Origin: Nitrosomonas sp.
GTDB lineage: Bacteria; Pseudomonadota; Gammaproteobacteria; Burkholderiales; Nitrosomonadaceae
Direction: 5' to 3'
Assembly: GCF_020852615.1 (NCBI RefSeq)
Contig: NZ_JADZAJ010000013.1
Location: 21,470 to 85,469, forward strand
DNA length: 64,000 bases
Program-made: the position numbers and the translations under genes
The notes under the pieces: generated by a model
Seen by the model: the letters and a program-made list of their open reading frames with translations, nothing else
Told to the model about the DNA's origin: nothing
Database searches by the model: none
Part shown: positions 52,138-59,409 of the stretch, piece by piece
How the letters are laid out: the number at the start of each line of letters is the position of its first letter
Numbering within the stretch: the first letter of the stretch is position 1

Positions 52138-52420
52138 TCTATCTGGGTCAGCGATGAGTGCTAACCATAAATATACAACAAACTCCGCCCCCAACAAGGT
52201 TTCCCAAGCTCAATGAACCTTGCATTCCTCATCAAACGACACTTCGCTTTTTGCATTTAGGCAAATCTAAAAAATTCCGGGTCATTTGAATGATCGATCC
52301 TGGCCGAAAGCAGTTACCTTACTTAAGCTGAGCAATAGATAAAGCGGACACATGTGTGAGTGTAGTGCGACAGGTAGCAAACCTGACCCCGACCATGTTG
52401 ATTCCCTTTCAGCGAATTAA
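52138..52420. other. Intergenic region between ccdA and the PemK gene
   Basis: About 280 bp without a credible gene. The stretch CTGACCCCGACCATG at 52386-52400 matches the end of repeats found at 53211-53232, 54161-54177, 55010-55027 and 55726-55744. Confidence 0.5.
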
Positions 52421-52759
52421 TCAGCTGCCTATAATTTCATTCAAGCCTTCAACAATCTGCGCAAGCTCTTCAGGAGCAACTGCCCCGATCTTCTTGCCAA
52501 TGCGCTCAGTGGAAAGTGTACGAATCTGACTTATCTTTACCCAGGAGCACTTAGGCACCCTGGATTTCAAAATTTCGTATGTCAACGGAAACCCAGCACG
52601 CTGCTCTTGACTGGTGAGTGCCATAGCAATGACTGTCCCGGACCGCTCATTGAATACATCCTGGCTCAGGATGAGAACCGGCCGCTCACCTGATTGCTCT
52701 CGACCGACAGTTGGGTTGAGGTTAGCCCACCGGATCTCGCCCCTCAGTATTTTGGCCAT
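52421..52759 (-). CDS. PemK/MazF family endoribonuclease toxin
   Basis: The 112-residue protein has the PemK/MazF barrel pattern: [27 protein letters not shown], then the MALTS stretch and the conserved C-terminal helix EIIGS. MazF toxins cleave mRNA at short sequences. It starts inside the end of the upstream RHH gene (16-bp overlap), the typical antitoxin-toxin order. Confidence 0.92.
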   Translation of the reverse strand: MAKILRGEIRWANLNPTVGREQSGERPVLILSQDVFNERSGTVIAMALTSQEQRAGFPLTYEILKSRVPKCSWVKISQIRTLSTERIGKKIGAVAPEELAQIVEGLNEIIGS

Positions 52760-52986
52760 GCAGCCAGCTCCTCAGACAAACCTTCATCTGCCATTGCCTT
52801 TTCAAAGGCTGTATCAAGTTTTGCGCACTCTTCGGCCAGACGGCTGCGATCCATGCGCTCCAGCTTTTCCTGCACAGCCTCCTGGATAGCGCGGCTGCGG
52901 TTGGTGAATACGCGTTGCTTCACCAGCGCATCTACTCTAGCAAGCACCTCTTCTTCGATTGTGATAGCTACTTTGGTCTGACTCAT
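52744..52986 (-). CDS. Ribbon-helix-helix antitoxin partner of PemK
   Basis: The 80-residue protein has an N-terminal RHH ([20 protein letters not shown], then [14 protein letters not shown]) and an acidic C-terminal tail for toxin neutralisation. ATG 52986 was chosen over 53001. A perfect palindrome (53004-53022) lies 18 bp upstream and is a likely autoregulation site. Confidence 0.88.
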   Translation of the reverse strand: MSQTKVAITIEEEVLARVDALVKQRVFTNRSRAIQEAVQEKLERMDRSRLAEECAKLDTAFEKAMADEGLSEELAAWPKY

Positions 52987-53003
52987 GTCGGCACCCTGCA
53001 TTA

Positions 53004-53022
53004 GTATGATAATTAATCATAC
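53004..53022 (-). promoter_or_regulatory. Palindromic operator of the RHH/PemK module
   Basis: GTATGAT (53004-53010) and ATCATAC (53016-53022) are perfect 7-bp arms around AATTA, placed just before the antitoxin start. RHH antitoxins bind such sites with their toxins. Very likely an operator. Confidence 0.7.
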
Positions 53023-53168
53023 CTTTCAAATTTTACCGAAGCAACCTGAAGCGTTAACGACTCGCTCTGCAGAAATTTGGGAGCAGCAGCGAGCAAATTT
53101 TCCGTAGCAGCATCTTGTTAGCTGCTGACACTGTTTAGCGGGTGCAGGTCAACAGAAACAAATCAAAG

Positions 53169-53232
53169 GATCCCGAATCAATAACACTCATCATGCTTAT
53201 TTTCCTGATACCAGATCTGACTCTGACTATGC
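53169..53232. repeat. Interspersed repeat, type II copy 1
   Basis: This 64-bp stretch (beginning GGATCCCGAATCAATAACAC and ending TCTGACTCTGACTATGC) is similar, at roughly 75-80% by eye, to 55681-55747 and, in inverse, to 54809-54851. It lies just 3' of the HTH antitoxin gene of the next module. The region 53023-53168 around it holds no gene. Confidence 0.65.
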
Positions 53233-53256
53233 AATCTCACTGGGTATCAATCAGAT

Positions 53257-53586
53257 TCACGTGTGCTGATTATTGCTGTCGAGCTTTTCCGGCACCAGGC
53301 GATAACCAAGCGCGTTCATAATCGAATTGACATTATCGAATCTGGGGTTACCTTTGCTGGACAGGGCATGTTGAATTCCCTGCCGCGTCATTCCAGTCTT
53401 TTCAGCAACGTGACTTATGCCTTTTACCTTGGCGATGACACGCAATGATGCCAGCAGGGAAGCCGAATTAGGATCTTCCGCGTACTCATCAAAAATCTCA
53501 TCAAGATATGCGTCGATTTCTTCCGGGTGAGTGCAGAAATACGCTTCCTCAACGTCCCTGAATTGTCGGTATGTTCGTTTAGCCAT
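53257..53586 (-). CDS. HI1420-family HTH antitoxin
   Basis: From ATG 53586 the 109-residue protein has an acidic N-terminal part (EEAYFCTHPEEIDAYLDEIFDEYAED) and a C-terminal HTH (LRVIAKVKGISHVAEKTGMTRQGIQHALS) with GNPRFDNVNSIMNALGYRL, the pattern of addiction-module antidotes in the HigA-like/HI1420 family. It overlaps its toxin gene by 8 bp, with the toxin first, as in higBA. A longer frame to 53658 lies antisense-free inside the toxin gene but has no family match. Confidence 0.88.
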   Translation of the reverse strand: MAKRTYRQFRDVEEAYFCTHPEEIDAYLDEIFDEYAEDPNSASLLASLRVIAKVKGISHVAEKTGMTRQGIQHALSSKGNPRFDNVNSIMNALGYRLVPEKLDSNNQHT

Positions 53587-53884
53587 GATCCTTGTATTCC
53601 TGCCAGTATGCTTTCGCGGCTTGTCTATCCCGGTCCTGACTGTCCTTGTCACCACCACATAACAAAATCACTATATGACCAGCCTCTTCACCAAAATATA
53701 CCCGGTAGCCGGGGCCGAAAAATATCCGCAGTTCCGAAACACCTTCACCGACCGGACGGCAATCGCCGTATAGCTCTTGTTCCAGCTTGCCGATGCGTCT
53801 CAAAATGAAGCGACGGCCCCTTTGGTCGCGCAAACCATCGAGCCAGACTGTAATACTTTCATAAAGAAGTGCAGAATCGCGCAT
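53579..53884 (-). CDS. RelE/HigB-like toxin (HI1419 family)
   Basis: The 101-residue protein has the addiction-module killer pattern: ITVWLDGLRDQRGRRFILRRIGKLEQ, the GVSELRIFFGPGYRVYF strand region and VILLCGGDKDSQDRD, which is the conserved end of HI1419/Gp49-like toxins. Members cleave mRNA on the ribosome. The toxin gene precedes the antitoxin. Confidence 0.9.
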   Translation of the reverse strand: MRDSALLYESITVWLDGLRDQRGRRFILRRIGKLEQELYGDCRPVGEGVSELRIFFGPGYRVYFGEEAGHIVILLCGGDKDSQDRDRQAAKAYWQEYKDHG

Positions 53885-54035
53885 AACGTAAATTTATACG
53901 ATAGGAGTCAGACAACGAAGATGGGACTGGCAACGAAGATATAATCGTGTAAACCCAATCCACTGACAAAGCAGCACGTCCACCGATGTCAGCATTTCCC
54001 GGTAAAGACACCGGACTTCCTGCCCGATTCAGGGA

Positions 54036-54177
54036 AAATCACAAAAAGCTGTTGCCAGAGAACCCGAAGCCGGGCCTGTTCAATAACCGGTTGATGACGT
54101 GCTTTGCTTCGCGACTACGGCATAACCTTGATCGTTACACCTGTTTTCCTGATTCGCAAACTGTCCTCAACCATGCG
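54036..54177. repeat. Interspersed repeat, type I copy A
   Basis: A 142-bp segment that is nearly repeated at 54887-55027 in the same orientation, with about 12 differences and one single-base gap by eye. Both contain ACAAAAAGCTGTTGCCAGAG and the segment around CATAACCTTGATCGTTACAC. No coding function is visible. The two copies flank the DUF2442/DUF4160 pair. Confidence 0.85.
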
Positions 54178-54258
54178 GGCACGCGGCAAAACTGTCTTGT
54201 CAGAACAAAGCCACAAGCTTATTAGAAAAAACTGTGATCTGCCCCTTATGACTGATAA

Positions 54259-54564
54259 TCAGGAACGTTCTTCAGTAGAGGAATGCGAAGTTAAACCGAC
54301 ACGATCTATTAACGGAAATTGTTCCGGGTGCAAGAGAGACTCAACTGCCAGGTCAATATCCAGATCAGGCCAATAAAGGTGGTGTGGTGAAGGAAGTTCA
54401 ACGTTCAACAGCTTCCCGATCGGAGCTTCCCTGAACCAGGGAAACTCTTCAAACGGCACAAAGACTTCCTGATCATGCATAAGTAACCAAAAACCATGCT
54501 TTGAAACATTAGTAACCTCAACTGCGGAAATGCTCGTGCCATGCTGTACGGATGTCATATTCAT
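54259..54564 (-). CDS. DUF2442 domain protein (putative antitoxin)
   Basis: The 101-residue protein has the DUF2442 pattern with VTNVSKHGFWLLMHDQEVFVPFEEFPWF and the DLDIDLAVESLLHPEQFPL end. By family knowledge DUF2442 and DUF4160 genes are often paired and proposed as toxin-antitoxin modules; here they are adjacent and overlap by about 47 bp. ATG 54564 or 54558 is the likely start. No experimental role is known to me. Confidence 0.8.
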   Translation of the reverse strand: MNMTSVQHGTSISAVEVTNVSKHGFWLLMHDQEVFVPFEEFPWFREAPIGKLLNVELPSPHHLYWPDLDIDLAVESLLHPEQFPLIDRVGLTSHSSTEERS

Positions 54565-54757
54565 ATTTCTCAATCAAGTATAAAGCTTCGCCTAGCTCTT
54601 TTTGCGATAGTCCATAATTTTTGGCAAGCTCAATCCATGGTTCCAGCCAAAACTTTGCTTCCCCGTTTTGTCCATGGACATGGACATGCATTCTGGATTC
54701 CTCACGGGAAAAGAAATAGAACCGGAAACCCCCTTCTCGAAATACAGTTGGACTCAT
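54518..54757 (-). CDS. DUF4160 domain protein (putative toxin)
   Basis: The 79-residue protein from ATG 54757 has the DUF4160 motif: SPTVFREGGFRFYFFSREESRMHVHVHG, with a conserved RxHVHV stretch. It is followed by DUF2442 as in other genomes. A longer frame to 54805 adds 16 residues; 54757 fits the family better. Its biochemical action is unknown. Confidence 0.8.
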   Translation of the reverse strand: MSPTVFREGGFRFYFFSREESRMHVHVHGQNGEAKFWLEPWIELAKNYGLSQKELGEALYLIEKYEYDIRTAWHEHFRS

Positions 54758-54808
54758 AAAAAAATGATACAGCAGTTTACGCACTGCTGACAGCTCATAA
54801 GTCAAGAA

Positions 54809-54851
54809 GCCCGGAATCAGGAAAATAAGGATAACAAGTGCTATTAATTCC
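54809..54851. repeat. Interspersed repeat, type II inverted partial copy
   Basis: The reverse complement of this stretch matches the left part of the repeats at 53169-53232 and 55681-55747 (shared AATAACACTTGTTAT-like and TTATTTTCCTGAT segments). It is directly followed, 35 bp on, by type I copy B. Confidence 0.55.
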
Positions 54852-54886
54852 AGACTTTACCTGACTATATTGCAGCCCAATCAGGC

Positions 54887-55027
54887 AAATCACAAAAAGC
54901 TGTTGCCAGAGAACCCGGAACCGGGCCTGCTCAATAACCGGTTGAGACGTACTTTGCTTCGTGACTACGGCATAACCTTGATCGTTACACCTGTTTTCCT
55001 GATTCGCGATCTGGCCCCGACCATGCG
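54887..55027. repeat. Interspersed repeat, type I copy B
   Basis: The 141-bp direct copy of 54036-54177. It ends in CTGGCCCCGACCATGCG, the tail shared with several neighbouring repeats, 7 bp before the 3' end of the next toxin gene. Confidence 0.85.
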
Positions 55028-55033
55028 CTTTCC

Positions 55034-55315
55034 TTACGAATGCTTAAGATCGCGATAGAAATTTTCGTGCGGCCCGACTGCTTCGAGATATACCAGATAC
55101 ACAGCCTCATCAATACTGTAACCGAGCAGATACAACTGATTTTGGCTGTGGAATTTATAGACCAGGAGCTCCGTCAGATCCCCTTTTTTGCGCTCACCTA
55201 TTGCCGGCCTGGCTGCCACGACCTCGATCGCAGCATCGACATCCCGTGCTACATTACCGTGTAGCTTCTTGTAGGCGCGGGCGAATCTTCGGGTTTGCTT
55301 AACCCCGTAGCTCAT
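55034..55315 (-). CDS. RelE/ParE family toxin
   Basis: From ATG 55315 the 93-residue protein has the RelE/ParE fold pattern: VKQTRRFARAYKKLHGNVARDVDAAIEVVAARP, then LLVYKFHSQNQLYLLGYSID and VYLVYLEAVGPHENFYRDLK. The upstream part of the frame (to 55387) lies over the antitoxin gene and has no match. It overlaps the antitoxin by 17 bp, antitoxin first. Confidence 0.88.
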   Translation of the reverse strand: MSYGVKQTRRFARAYKKLHGNVARDVDAAIEVVAARPAIGERKKGDLTELLVYKFHSQNQLYLLGYSIDEAVYLVYLEAVGPHENFYRDLKHS

Positions 55316-55544
55316 CAGCGGCCGACCGGGGTATAAAATCTGTAGCCTCGCTGCGAGGCTCAGCCATCGAAGCCAGCGATTCAGCAATAAAACTCACCGG
55401 CAGATCAGGATTATCCAGTGCAGCACGTCCCACCCTGGCCCAGTACTCGATCTGACCGGCGATGGTACGGTGCTCAACCAGGGCCTCGCTGCGTGCCTGT
55501 TCATACAACGTCTGATCGATGCGAATAGATGTTGAAGTATTCAT
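55299..55544 (-). CDS. ParD-like antitoxin
   Basis: From ATG 55544 (GGAGG 6 bp upstream) the 81-residue protein has the ParD-like pattern: TSIRIDQTLYEQARSEALVEHRTIAGQIEYWARVGRAALDNPDLP, with an RHH at the N-terminus and a disordered toxin-binding tail (SEATDFIPRSAADELRG). The frame upstream to 55652 is unlikely coding. Confidence 0.85.
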   Translation of the reverse strand: MNTSTSIRIDQTLYEQARSEALVEHRTIAGQIEYWARVGRAALDNPDLPVSFIAESLASMAEPRSEATDFIPRSAADELRG

Positions 55545-55680
55545 GATGACCTCCACGCTTGCCAAAACACTCACTATCATCATCTTACCACAAATGTGGA
55601 AAGGCTGAGTTTCGAGGTAGATTGCTTCGTACTTGGCATACCGCAATGACAAAATAGCTGTCTTTCAGGCCTTCAAAGTC

Positions 55681-55747
55681 AGATCCAGAATCAATAACGC
55701 TTGTTATATTTATTTTCTTGATACCAGACCCGACCCCAACTATGTGC
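55681..55747. repeat. Interspersed repeat, type II copy 2
   Basis: Similar to 53169-53232 along its whole length. After it, CAACAACCGGCTCATAGCGT-GGTTTGCTTC (55751-55780) also resembles the CAATAACCGGTT...CTTTGCTTC part of the type I repeats, so both types are related. The whole gap 55545-56059 has no credible gene. Confidence 0.6.
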
Positions 55748-55899
55748 ATTCAACAACCGGCTCATAGCGTGGTTTGCTTCACGCTGCACGTTCGCAATGA
55801 CGTGGTTTTCAGTCAAACGCTCAAACAGCCGCCAATTTCCCCTTCAGTTCCAGCCTTCACTGTTTAAAAAAGAAAACCAGTTTTCCCTGCTTATTTTGC

Positions 55900-55926
55900 T
55901 AAACCTTTCCCCGGGCAGTCCGTTAC
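55900..55926 (+). promoter_or_regulatory. Candidate sigma-28 promoter for fliC
   Basis: TAAACCTT, 11 bp, then TCCGTTAC: this partly matches the FliA consensus TAAAGTTT-N11-GCCGATAA with exact spacing. It lies 134 bp before the fliC ATG. The match is weaker than the one before fliD but has the same TAAA and CCGTTA parts. Confidence 0.45.
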
Positions 55927-56059
55927 TGCTCTCAACGGCGGTTGAAAATTCTGCAAAAACCAAAGCGGATCAGGGCCGGAAAACAATGGTGGGCCTTATG
56001 GAAAAGGCGCCACGCTACTTTAAAAAGTAAACTACCTTTAACAAGAAGGAGAAACAAAA

Positions 56060-56887
56060 ATGCCACAAGTTATCAATACCAATATCGCATCACTCAATGC
56101 GCAACGTAACCTGAATGTATCCCAGAACTCACTGGGCACCGCCTTGCAGCGCCTGTCCAGCGGTTTGCGCATCAACAGCGCCAAGGATGATGCTGCCGGA
56201 CTGGCCATTTCCGAGCGCATGACCTCACAAATTCGCGGTATGAATCAGGCAGCGCGTAACGCCAATGACGGTATCTCGCTGGCACAAACAGCAGAAGGCG
56301 CACTGGTCGAAATTGGCAACAACTTACAGCGTATTCGCGAGCTGGCAGTGCAATCGGCTAATGCCACCAATTCAGTAGAGGATCGTGAAGCGCTGCAAAA
56401 AGAAGTTACCCAGTTGATTGGTGAAATTCAGCGCGTGGGTGAGCAGACCAGTTTTAACGGCACCACGCTGCTGGACGGCACCTTCGCAAGTCAGATATTC
56501 CAGGTAGGAGCCAATGAAGGTGAAACTATTGATTTTACTGATATAGGTGACACTACAGCGAGTGGACTGGGTGTCGATGGCGTTGATATTAGTGGTACTG
56601 ATGGTACTGCGGCTGCAAGTGTAATTACAACCATAGATACCGCTCTCAAAACTGTTAACAGTACCCGTGCTGATTTGGGTGCCATCCAGAACCGTTTTAG
56701 TTCTGCAATAGCCAACCTGCAGACCTCTTCCGAAAATCTATCCGCTTCCCGCAGCCGGATTCAGGACGCTGACTTTGCCGCTGAAACTGCTGCACTGACC
56801 CGTTCACAGATTCTGCAGCAGGCAGGTGTCGCGATGCTGTCACAAGCCAACGCATTGCCCAACAATGTGCTGTCACTGTTGAGATAA
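56060..56887 (+). CDS. fliC: Flagellin
   Basis: The 275-residue protein has the conserved N-terminal D0/D1 ([18 protein letters not shown] and [19 protein letters not shown]) and C-terminal D1/D0 ([17 protein letters not shown], then VLSLLR). The variable middle is short (about 140-190), so the filament subunit lacks D2/D3 outer domains. It polymerises into the flagellar filament after export. A strong AAGGAG precedes the ATG. FliS is encoded downstream as its chaperone. Confidence 0.98.
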   Translation: MPQVINTNIASLNAQRNLNVSQNSLGTALQRLSSGLRINSAKDDAAGLAISERMTSQIRGMNQAARNANDGISLAQTAEGALVEIGNNLQRIRELAVQSANATNSVEDREALQKEVTQLIGEIQRVGEQTSFNGTTLLDGTFASQIFQVGANEGETIDFTDIGDTTASGLGVDGVDISGTDGTAAASVITTIDTALKTVNSTRADLGAIQNRFSSAIANLQTSSENLSASRSRIQDADFAAETAALTRSQILQQAGVAMLSQANALPNNVLSLLR

Positions 56888-56895
56888 GCACCGCA

Positions 56896-57043
56896 TCTGT
56901 CATCGCGAGGGATAACGTAACGCGGCGAATGTAACGTGGCAATCCGGCCAGGTAACCGGCCGGATTGCCACGGCGGCTCGCGATCACTCGTCACCACTTA
57001 CAACCGCCTTGCAACAGCGGGGCCCTTCGTCATCGCGATGACA
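56896..57043. repeat. Palindromic interspersed repeat between fliC and flaG
   Basis: A perfect 15-bp inverted repeat, CGTGGCAATCCGGCC (56935-56949) and GGCCGGATTGCCACG (56958-56972), lies in a larger imperfect palindrome framed by GTCATCGCGAGGG and CATCGCGATGACA. The TCATCGCGA...GGCAATCC pattern is of the kind dispersed in many proteobacterial genomes. It may also terminate fliC transcription. Fragments recur at 57495-57631 and 59343-59362. Confidence 0.7.
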
Positions 57044-57089
57044 AGTCAGCCAGATAAAGGCTGATCCGGTAGATTAAAAGGAGATTGAC

Positions 57090-57446
57090 ATGAATATCAA
57101 CGTAATGACTGCTGATATGTTCCAGACTGTAGCGCCCGTTCAGCCGGCAATGCCCGCTGCCCGGACAGGAGAACGCGAAATGGCGCCTGCTGTCCAGCCC
57201 GCAGCCAAAACCGGCGACATTAAACCGGAACAGGTGAAAGAGGCAGTGGATCAGATTCAGCAGTTCACACAAACACTAACGCAGAACCTGAAATTTTCGA
57301 TCGACGAAGACACCGGCAAGATGGTAATCAAGATTGTGGATGCACAAACGCAGGAAGTCATCCGGCAGATGCCTTCGGAAGAAGCAATCAAGATTGCCAG
57401 CGCGCTGGGAAAAATACAGGGATTGCTGTTCAACGGCCAGGCCTGA
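57090..57446 (+). CDS. flaG: FlaG family protein
   Basis: The 118-residue protein has a variable N-terminal half and the FlaG C-terminal domain: VDQIQQFTQTLTQNLKFSIDEDTGKMVIKIVDAQTQEVIRQMPSEEAIK. FlaG influences filament length. AAGGAG precedes the ATG. It lies between fliC and fliD, normally followed at once by fliD; here two toxin-antitoxin modules intervene. Confidence 0.9.
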   Translation: MNINVMTADMFQTVAPVQPAMPAARTGEREMAPAVQPAAKTGDIKPEQVKEAVDQIQQFTQTLTQNLKFSIDEDTGKMVIKIVDAQTQEVIRQMPSEEAIKIASALGKIQGLLFNGQA

Positions 57447-57494
57447 TGGAAACAGGCTGCCAGAGTCAAACGATCCGGCACAATGGATATGAAA

Positions 57495-57631
57495 GCACTG
57501 GATTGCCACAGTCCTGCGGGCTCCGTGATGACGGGGACCGGGTAATGCATCGCCACAGTTCTAAAGGTTCCACGATGCTGGAAATTGGGCCGGGTCGCCA
57601 CAGCAGCTTACAACCACCTCGCGATGACAGG
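57495..57631. repeat. Fragments of the palindromic repeat family
   Basis: GCACTGGATTGCCACAG (57495-57511), TAATGCATCGCCACAGTTC, GGGTCGCCACAG and CTTACAACCACCTCGCGATGACAGG (57607-57631) resemble parts of 56896-57043. They look like several decayed copies. The gap 57447-57946 (about 500 bp) has no other gene. Confidence 0.55.
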
Positions 57632-57886
57632 AAATGGCTGGTGCGGATACCGGCAGTTAACATTCCGGCGGCTTACCTGCCTGTTCAAATCCTTAAAAAA
57701 GAATGATTAAGCCCCCCGGAAATTACCGGGTTATCTGACGTGGCCCAATAGATCCGGACACTCCAGGCTGGTATGCTGGCAGAAAGCAGGTCAATGAAGC
57801 ATACCACCTGAACAACACCTCAATCTCCATTCGTTATGCCTGGAAAGCAGCATTAACATTAAAATAATCGGCAAGAAAGCAGGTTG

Positions 57887-57924
57887 CATGTAACGTTATT
57901 ATTATATAACATGTTTCATGTAAC
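57887..57924 (+). promoter_or_regulatory. Likely operator of the MazE/MazF module
   Basis: CATGTAAC (57887-57894), its inverse-like ATAACATG (57906-57913) and CATGTAAC again (57917-57924) form three related half-sites in an AT-rich stretch directly before the antitoxin ATG at 57947. This is the usual place for toxin-antitoxin autoregulation. Confidence 0.45.
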
Positions 57925-57946
57925 TTATATTCTCAGGAAGCCCGTA

Positions 57947-58171
57947 ATGACCAACATTGATGTTAATGCAAGAGTTCAAAAACACCGCGACTCTTTACGC
58001 AAAGCTGGTTTGCGTCCAGTGCAAATCTGGGTGCCGGACACGCGTCGCCCGGGCTTTACCGAAGAATGCCGCCGTCAATGCCTGGTAGCAGCAGAAGCTG
58101 ACAGGGTTGATGTAACCATAGAGCCATTCATGGATGAAGCTGTAAAAGATATTGACGGGTGGACAGATTGA
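57947..58171 (+). CDS. MazE-like antitoxin (DUF3018 family)
   Basis: From ATG 57947 the 74-residue protein shows the DUF3018/MazE pattern: VNARVQKHRDSLRKAGLRPVQIWVPDTRRPGFTEECRRQ. The acidic tail FMDEAVKDIDGWTD would bind the toxin. An upstream in-frame start at 57884 lies over the operator-like repeats. The stop overlaps the toxin start (TTGA). Confidence 0.88.
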   Translation: MTNIDVNARVQKHRDSLRKAGLRPVQIWVPDTRRPGFTEECRRQCLVAAEADRVDVTIEPFMDEAVKDIDGWTD

Positions 58172-58503
58172 AGCCTGTAGAGCGTGGGGATCTTGTTACT
58201 GTCACGATACAGGGTGACTTTGGTAAACCACGGCCAGCGTTAATAATTCAGGCTAATCAGTTCAATGAGCATACAAGCGTGACGGTATTACCGATTACGG
58301 GCACGATAGTTAATGCTCCGCTGTTACGTATCACCCTGCAGCCAGGTGAAGAGAATGGTTTACAGAAGACTTCACAGGCTATGGTTGATAAAACCATGAC
58401 CATAAAGCGTGACAAAATCGGGGCGATATTTGGACGAGTAGATGACGACGCAATGATAGAAATCGAGCGTTGCCTGGCTGTGTTTCTTGGTATTGCCAAA
58501 TGA
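58168..58503 (+). CDS. PemK/MazF family toxin, apparent TTG start
   Basis: The 111-residue protein has the MazF pattern: RGDLVTVTIQGDFGKPRPALIIQ, the VTVLPITGT strand and a C-terminal helix. The most natural start is TTG at 58168, overlapping the antitoxin stop in TTGA; a GTG at 58159 is also possible. It is an mRNA endonuclease family. It is on the plus strand, unlike the five modules before fliC. Confidence 0.9.
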   Translation: MKPVERGDLVTVTIQGDFGKPRPALIIQANQFNEHTSVTVLPITGTIVNAPLLRITLQPGEENGLQKTSQAMVDKTMTIKRDKIGAIFGRVDDDAMIEIERCLAVFLGIAK

Positions 58504-58596
58504 GGTGACCTTTCTTGTTTATCACCTCCGGTATTCTTTTTTTATTCCTCTGCTGAAGCAGTCCCCCGGAAATTACCGGGCCTCCTCATTCGCAGG

Positions 58597-58872
58597 TTAA
58601 TAAACAACATCGTGGCTTCCAATATTGATCGGGATAATTCGCTTATCCTCGATCAGGCATTCCAGTGTAATCCGATAAGAAAGATTAATTGAAATGGCAT
58701 ATATTTCCTGCAGTTTGCCGCTCAATGCATGCAACCGCAGAGAAGGATGATAGGGATTCGCTTCGAGGATTTGCAGCGTTTTCAGATATTGTGCACGCAA
58801 ATCAGGATGACGCTTTAACCAGCGTGCCGCCCGCTGGTTATAAGCATCCGTAAAGATCAGGGAATAACCCAC
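58597..58872 (-). CDS. RelE/YafQ-like toxin
   Basis: The 91-residue protein has the RelE-superfamily pattern: YNQRAARWLKRHPDLRAQYLKTLQILEANPYHPSLRLHALSGKLQEIYAISINLSYRIT, close to plasmid-stabilisation toxins. It is encoded 3 bp after the antitoxin. Ribosome-dependent mRNA cleavage is expected from the family, not shown by sequence. Confidence 0.82.
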   Translation of the reverse strand: MGYSLIFTDAYNQRAARWLKRHPDLRAQYLKTLQILEANPYHPSLRLHALSGKLQEIYAISINLSYRITLECLIEDKRIIPINIGSHDVVY

Positions 58873-58875
58873 TGT

Positions 58876-59133
58876 TTACTTCAGGGCATCCAGCCGTGCA
58901 AGATGCGCTTCCGGCGATGCCCGCTCATAACGTCCGGCAGCCAGATCCGCTCGTGTTTCTACCAGCGCGGCAGTCAATTCACACTCTCGTAAATAATAGT
59001 AATGTTCCAGCTGCATGACGACATAGCGATCTTTGCCTCGCACAGCAATCATCGCTTCCGGTTGCTCCTCCAGTTGTACTTCGATCGCCGCAATGCCTCT
59101 GGTTTTGAGATCGTTTGCATTAATAGCATTCAT
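58876..59133 (-). CDS. Phd/YefM-like antitoxin
   Basis: The 85-residue protein has a Phd-type N-terminus (NANDLKTRGIAAIEVQLEEQPEAMIAVRGKDRYVVMQLEHYYYLRE) as in prevent-host-death proteins, and a charged C-terminal tail. It precedes the toxin on the minus strand. The pair is placed between flaG and fliD, against the transcription direction of the flagellar genes. Confidence 0.83.
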   Translation of the reverse strand: MNAINANDLKTRGIAAIEVQLEEQPEAMIAVRGKDRYVVMQLEHYYYLRECELTAALVETRADLAAGRYERASPEAHLARLDALK

Positions 59134-59309
59134 TTTTCAACCCTTTAATCGTACGTTACAAACTTCCATTATACGCATTATTAATCGCTCTATATAAAGC
59201 ACTATTAACCGAATGAATGCAGCACAACCAGCGACAGTAAATGTTAGGGGACCATCTTGCGAACGCCTCAAGCATGAAGCAATCCAGTACGACAGTCACA
59301 GAAAATGTG

Positions 59310-59336
59310 TAAAGTCGCCCCCGCCCCTGCCGTTAA
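59310..59336 (+). promoter_or_regulatory. Sigma-28 (FliA) promoter for fliD-fliS-fliT
   Basis: TAAAGTCG, 11 bp, then GCCGTTAA matches the FliA consensus TAAAGTTT-N11-GCCGATAA at all but three positions with exact spacing. It lies 73 bp before the fliD ATG, and after the intervening toxin-antitoxin modules, so it restores expression of fliD independent of fliC-flaG. Confidence 0.8.
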
Positions 59337-59409
59337 GACTCTCTGGATTGCCACGCTGTAAAACAGGCAGTGATGGAATAAAACAGATCAGATCGAAAGG
59401 ACACACATC

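Noticed and set aside
52386..55780. Integron attC sites between the TA modules
   Set aside because: I did not see the paired RYYYAAC/GTTRRRY cores with imperfect palindromes, and no integrase gene is present; kept only as a layout comparison.
55797..56030. 77-codon plus-strand ORF before fliC
   Set aside because: No ribosome site, no domain, and it contains the candidate fliC promoter; judged a chance frame.
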